64,000 bases of DNA. Source: Acidobacteriota bacterium (GTDB lineage: Bacteria > Acidobacteriota > Vicinamibacteria > Vicinamibacterales > UBA2999). The position numbers and the translations under genes were made by a program. The stretch lies in contig JADZCN010000037.1 in the NCBI GenBank assembly GCA_020851565.1, forward strand, positions 1 through 64,000, in the 5' to 3' direction. Shown in pieces: positions 61,341 to 64,000 of this stretch. The notes below the pieces were generated by a model. It was not told where the DNA came from. It saw only the letters and a list, made by a program, of their open reading frames with translations, and did not search any database. How positions within the stretch are numbered: position 1 is the first letter of the stretch; each line of letters starts with the position of its first letter.

Positions 61341-62348
61341 TCAGTGCGCCGATCCCATCGGGGCCACGAGGCTCCTGATGACCGGCTCGATCTGCTCCTT
61401 CGTCATCTGCCCCGGGTGATAGAGCTTCACCGTGCCGTCGCGGTTGACGAAGACGAGCGTGGGCGTTGTCGAGACGCCGTAGCGTGTGAACAGCTCGCCG
61501 CTCACCGGCACCGTGTGGTCGGCCATCCACGGGTAGAACTCCTGGCGGGTCTGCTTGATGTAGGCCAGTTCCTCGGCGGGGCCCGCGGGGGCGCGCTTCG
61601 CGACGTAGCCATAACGCTGCGTCGGGGACAGGATCGTCAGCCCCGTGTCCGCGTACTTCTGCCGCATTTCGTCGAGGATGGGGCTCATCGCCTTGCAGTC
61701 CGGGCACCAGTGCGCCCAGAGGAAGACGACGACGGGCTTGCCCTTCAGGCTGGCGAGGGTGGGAGAGGGCCCACCGAGCGTCTCGCTCGACGCCACCTCG
61801 AACGCGGGCGAGCCCTCGAGGCTCAGCAGGTTGATGTTCTTGTTGATGCGCTGGATGATCGAGGTGTCCTTGTAGGTGTCGGCCTCGCGCCTGAGGAAGT
61901 ACACCGCCTCGGACCGGTTGCCGCGCGCCGCCTGCACCTGCGCGCGCACTTCGATGGCCGCCCCGATCGCGATGGGCAGCCGCGGCTCGTCGTCCATCTT
62001 CCGCGACTCGAGCGCCTCGAGGCAAAGGTCGTACGCGTCCAGCGCGTACTGCTCGGCCCGGTCGTAGTCCTTCTGCGCGAGCGCCCCGCGCCCGAGCCAC
62101 GAGAACGCCTCGAGGTACTCCGGCGTGATCCCCTTCTCTTTGCGGTAGCCGGAGGCCACGGCCTCGGCGCCCGCGAGGTCGCCCTTGTTGATGACTGCGC
62201 GGACCTGCTGGATGAGGTTTGGAGGCGGCGCCGGCTTTGCCGCGGCCGCGGGCGCCTGAGCTGGCAACTGCGTGGGGGCCGCGGTCTGGGCGACGACCGG
62301 CGTCACCGACAGGGCCAACATCAGGATTGAGGCGTGCAGGAGGTGCAT
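61341..62348 (-). CDS. TlpA-like thioredoxin-domain protein, exported
   Basis: A 335-residue protein. A signal peptide (MHLLHASILMLALSVTPVVAQ) is followed by an A/P-rich segment and a helical TPR-like region (about 45-165, GDLAGAEAVASGYRKEKG). The C-terminal thioredoxin fold has C215-P-D-C218 (WAHWCPDCKAM) and a cis-proline near 297 (STTPTLVFVNRDG). The CxxC makes it a likely thiol-disulfide reductase in the periplasm, possibly serving c-type cytochromes such as the convergent neighbour. ATG 62348 begins the signal peptide; the longer open frame upstream is a translation of tandem arrays. Confidence 0.9.
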   Translation of the reverse strand: MHLLHASILMLALSVTPVVAQTAAPTQLPAQAPAAAAKPAPPPNLIQQVRAVINKGDLAGAEAVASGYRKEKGITPEYLEAFSWLGRGALAQKDYDRAEQYALDAYDLCLEALESRKMDDEPRLPIAIGAAIEVRAQVQAARGNRSEAVYFLRREADTYKDTSIIQRINKNINLLSLEGSPAFEVASSETLGGPSPTLASLKGKPVVVFLWAHWCPDCKAMSPILDEMRQKYADTGLTILSPTQRYGYVAKRAPAGPAEELAYIKQTRQEFYPWMADHTVPVSGELFTRYGVSTTPTLVFVNRDGTVKLYHPGQMTKEQIEPVIRSLVAPMGSAH

Positions 62349-62362
62349 CCGCGGAGCATAAC

Positions 62363-62645
62363 GCAGATGGGACGCGGATGACGCACGACGCAGAACGCAG
62401 AACGCAGAACGCAGATAACGCAGAACGCAGATAACGCAGATAACGCAGATAACGCAGATAACGCAGATAACGCAGATAACGCAGATGGCGTAGATCGCGC
62501 ACAGGCCGGAGCAGGGGCGGGCCCGTCGCGTAACGAGCTCGGCAGTCGTGCCGAAGGCAAGGGAACCCGAACCCCAGAACCCGAGAACCCCAGAACCCCA
62601 GAACCCCAGAACCCCAGAACCCCAGAACCCGAGAACCCCCAGCCC
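62363..62645. repeat. ACGCAGATA array and CCCAGAACC array (the 306-bp gap)
   Basis: 62363-62495 contains about thirteen 9-bp units of ACGCAGATA/ACGCAGAAC type. 62569-62645 contains about eight units of CCCAGAACC type. Between them, 62496-62568 has no recognisable feature. No gene was found in the gap 62349-62655; open frames through it are repeat translations. Confidence 0.88.
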
Positions 62646-62655
62646 CCTTGGGCTA

Positions 62656-64000
62656 TCACCGTCCCTCGGTCGTCCGGCGAGCCCACGCCAGCACCTCGCC
62701 CGCCCGCGGGAAATCCGCGGCCGACGGGCCCAGCGCCGCCGCCTGGAACGCCGCATTCCCGGCGACGTGGCGGAGGAAGTAGTCCATCTCCGCCGCCACC
62801 ATCGCCCCGTCGTCATGACCAATCGCCACGCGGTCGCCGGGCAGGAGGGCGAGGCTCTCCGCCCCGGCGGTACGGCTGGCGCGGGTGGCGAGCGGCGCGC
62901 CGGTCGCCACGTCCCAGAGGCGCGTGGCGCCGTCCCGGCTCGCGGTGACGAGGGTGGCGCTGTCCGCCGTGTAGCGCACGCTGCCGACGACGCGGCCGTG
63001 CCCGCTCAGCGTGCGGGCGGTGGCTCCCGTGGCCGCATCGACCTGCAGGACGTTGCCCTCCCACAGTCCGACAGCGATCTCCCGCCCGTCCGGGCGCACG
63101 GCAAGGCCGAAGGCGGTGTAGGTCCCGGTCGATGGCAGAATCACGCGACCGTCCATCGTCGATCGGATGGCGACGCCGCGCAGGCGGTGGGCGATGGCCA
63201 ATCGATCCCCGGACACGTCCAACGACAGGACCTCGGCATCCGATGCCAGGGACCACGCCGGAGTTGCTCTTCCGCCCGCCATGTCCCAGGCGAGCAGGCG
63301 GCCGTCGAGCGTGCCAGCAAACAGCCGCCGGCCATCGGGCGAGGCGGCCACCGCCGTGACATTGAGGCTCTCGCCCACCAGCGACGGAGCGGTGCGCCGC
63401 GCGAGGTCCACCACCCACAGGCCCGACTCGCCTCCCGCCGCCGCCCACTCCCCTCCGGGCGGCATCGCGACGTCCAGGATGCGCGCGCCCGAGATGCCGA
63501 GGTCCGCTGCCGTATAGGTACCGGTCTCGTCTCTGCGCCAGGCGTGCAGCCGACCGTCGAATCCCCCGGTGACCAGGAGGGCACCGTCGCCGGTGGCCTG
63601 CAGGCCGGCAATGCGCCCCGTGTGCGCCGCCCACTCGACGAGGTGGGGACTGGGGCGGAGATCCCACAGGCGAAGGCTTCCGGTGCGCTCGTCCGAGGTC
63701 GCGAGATAGGCGAGCGATGGGGCAATGGCCGCGTCCCAGGCGCCGGCGCCGAAGTGACGCTCGGACCGCACGGGCTCGTTGTCGTCGAGGTCCCACACCA
63801 TCGTGCGCCACCAGCCTGCGATGGCCAGGTACCGTCCTGACGGATCGAAGGAGATTCGGCGGATCGTGCCATTGTTTGGCTCGATGCTGACGAGTGGAGT
63901 ACCTGTGGCCGCGTCCCAGAGATGCACGGTCTGGCTGAAGGAGCCCGAGACGAGCCGCGATCCGCCCGGCTCGAACGCCACGGTGGTGACAGCCTCCGCC
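62656..64000 (-). CDS. WD40 repeat protein, C-terminal part (5' end outside the window)
   Basis: The frame is open to the right edge and ends at the stop at 62656, giving at least 447 residues. It contains about nine WD40-like blades (FEPGGSRLVSGSFSQTVHLW, FDPSGRYLAIAGWWRTMVWD, ATGDGALLVTGGFDGRLHAW, TLVTASRDGATRLWDVATG). Propellers of this kind often form the C-terminus of kinases or large scaffold proteins in acidobacteria; the missing N-terminus prevents a decision. No enzymatic motif is visible in the part present. CCCAGAACC repeats lie just after the stop. Confidence 0.85.
   Translation of the reverse strand, partial: AEAVTTVAFEPGGSRLVSGSFSQTVHLWDAATGTPLVSIEPNNGTIRRISFDPSGRYLAIAGWWRTMVWDLDDNEPVRSERHFGAGAWDAAIAPSLAYLATSDERTGSLRLWDLRPSPHLVEWAAHTGRIAGLQATGDGALLVTGGFDGRLHAWRRDETGTYTAADLGISGARILDVAMPPGGEWAAAGGESGLWVVDLARRTAPSLVGESLNVTAVAASPDGRRLFAGTLDGRLLAWDMAGGRATPAWSLASDAEVLSLDVSGDRLAIAHRLRGVAIRSTMDGRVILPSTGTYTAFGLAVRPDGREIAVGLWEGNVLQVDAATGATARTLSGHGRVVGSVRYTADSATLVTASRDGATRLWDVATGAPLATRASRTAGAESLALLPGDRVAIGHDDGAMVAAEMDYFLRHVAGNAAFQAAALGPSAADFPRAGEVLAWARRTTEGR

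Noticed and set aside
62321..62822. N-terminal extensions of the thioredoxin-like protein through the ACGCAGATA array
   Set aside because: They translate tandem repeats (VICVICVIC); a clear signal peptide starts at 62348.

Overview
The window is GC-rich single-genome DNA that most resembles an acidobacterium, probably of the Vicinamibacteria. The inference rests on gene content: two orphan MacB/FtsX-type permeases of the acidobacterial duplicated-permease (ADOP) type, two pairs of TIGR02999-like ECF sigma factor plus PASTA-less Ser/Thr kinase with a beta-propeller tail, long Oar-like TonB receptors without SusD, and a CHAT-domain protein under its own sigma/anti-sigma pair. No 16S rRNA or tRNA gene was seen, so this placement is inference.

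Layout. 1-126 is the end of an IS3-family element. 127-1367 is a CRISPR array (36-bp repeat, 33-37 bp spacers) without cas genes, in which a 145-codon piece of catalase-peroxidase katG lies inverted between two repeats; the katG 3' half follows directly after the last repeat (1368-2438). 2.7-9 kb: a VOC protein, a frameshifted sigma/kinase pair, a secreted beta-propeller protein, DUF2277. 9-12.8 kb: ADOP permease, a four-helix-bundle (S23/IVP-like) gene in an inverted tandem-repeat cassette, a QueD-like protein. 12.8-20.6 kb is all on the minus strand: BlaI, M56 protease, TonB receptor, ECF sigma, anti-sigma, CHAT protein. 20.7-30 kb: HAD hydrolase, 7TM sensor histidine kinase, membrane-anchored metallophosphatase, RNA-binding protein with an attenuator-like leader, B12 radical SAM protein, amidase. 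30-36.7 kb: TonB receptor, GNAT acetyltransferase with a repeat insertion, second ADOP permease, DoxX. 36.8-45.4 kb: a Ser/Thr kinase-LRR-globin fusion, a second kinase/sigma pair, a pseudouridine synthase, DUF3014. 45.6-58.4 kb: three paralogous Oar-like TonB receptors with matching promoters, the tail of a lost fourth copy, a second four-helix-bundle cassette, and a GT-C/TPR protein. 58.7-64 kb: redoxin, cytochrome/copper-oxygenase/TPR protein, thioredoxin-like protein and a WD40 protein cut by the window edge.

Two themes stand out. First, short tandem-repeat arrays with 7-10 bp units recur throughout. They often come as inverted pairs, lie between genes, supply stop codons or a signal peptide, and interrupt at least two reading frames in phase. 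Two distinct arrays frame homologous four-helix-bundle genes in cassettes of about 0.65 kb. Second, the protein content is sensory and envelope-directed: sigma/kinase pairs, a probable haem-sensing kinase, a CHAT protease-like protein and five TonB receptors. The most novel candidates are the kinase-LRR-globin fusion, the four-helix-bundle cassettes and the katG/CRISPR scramble.
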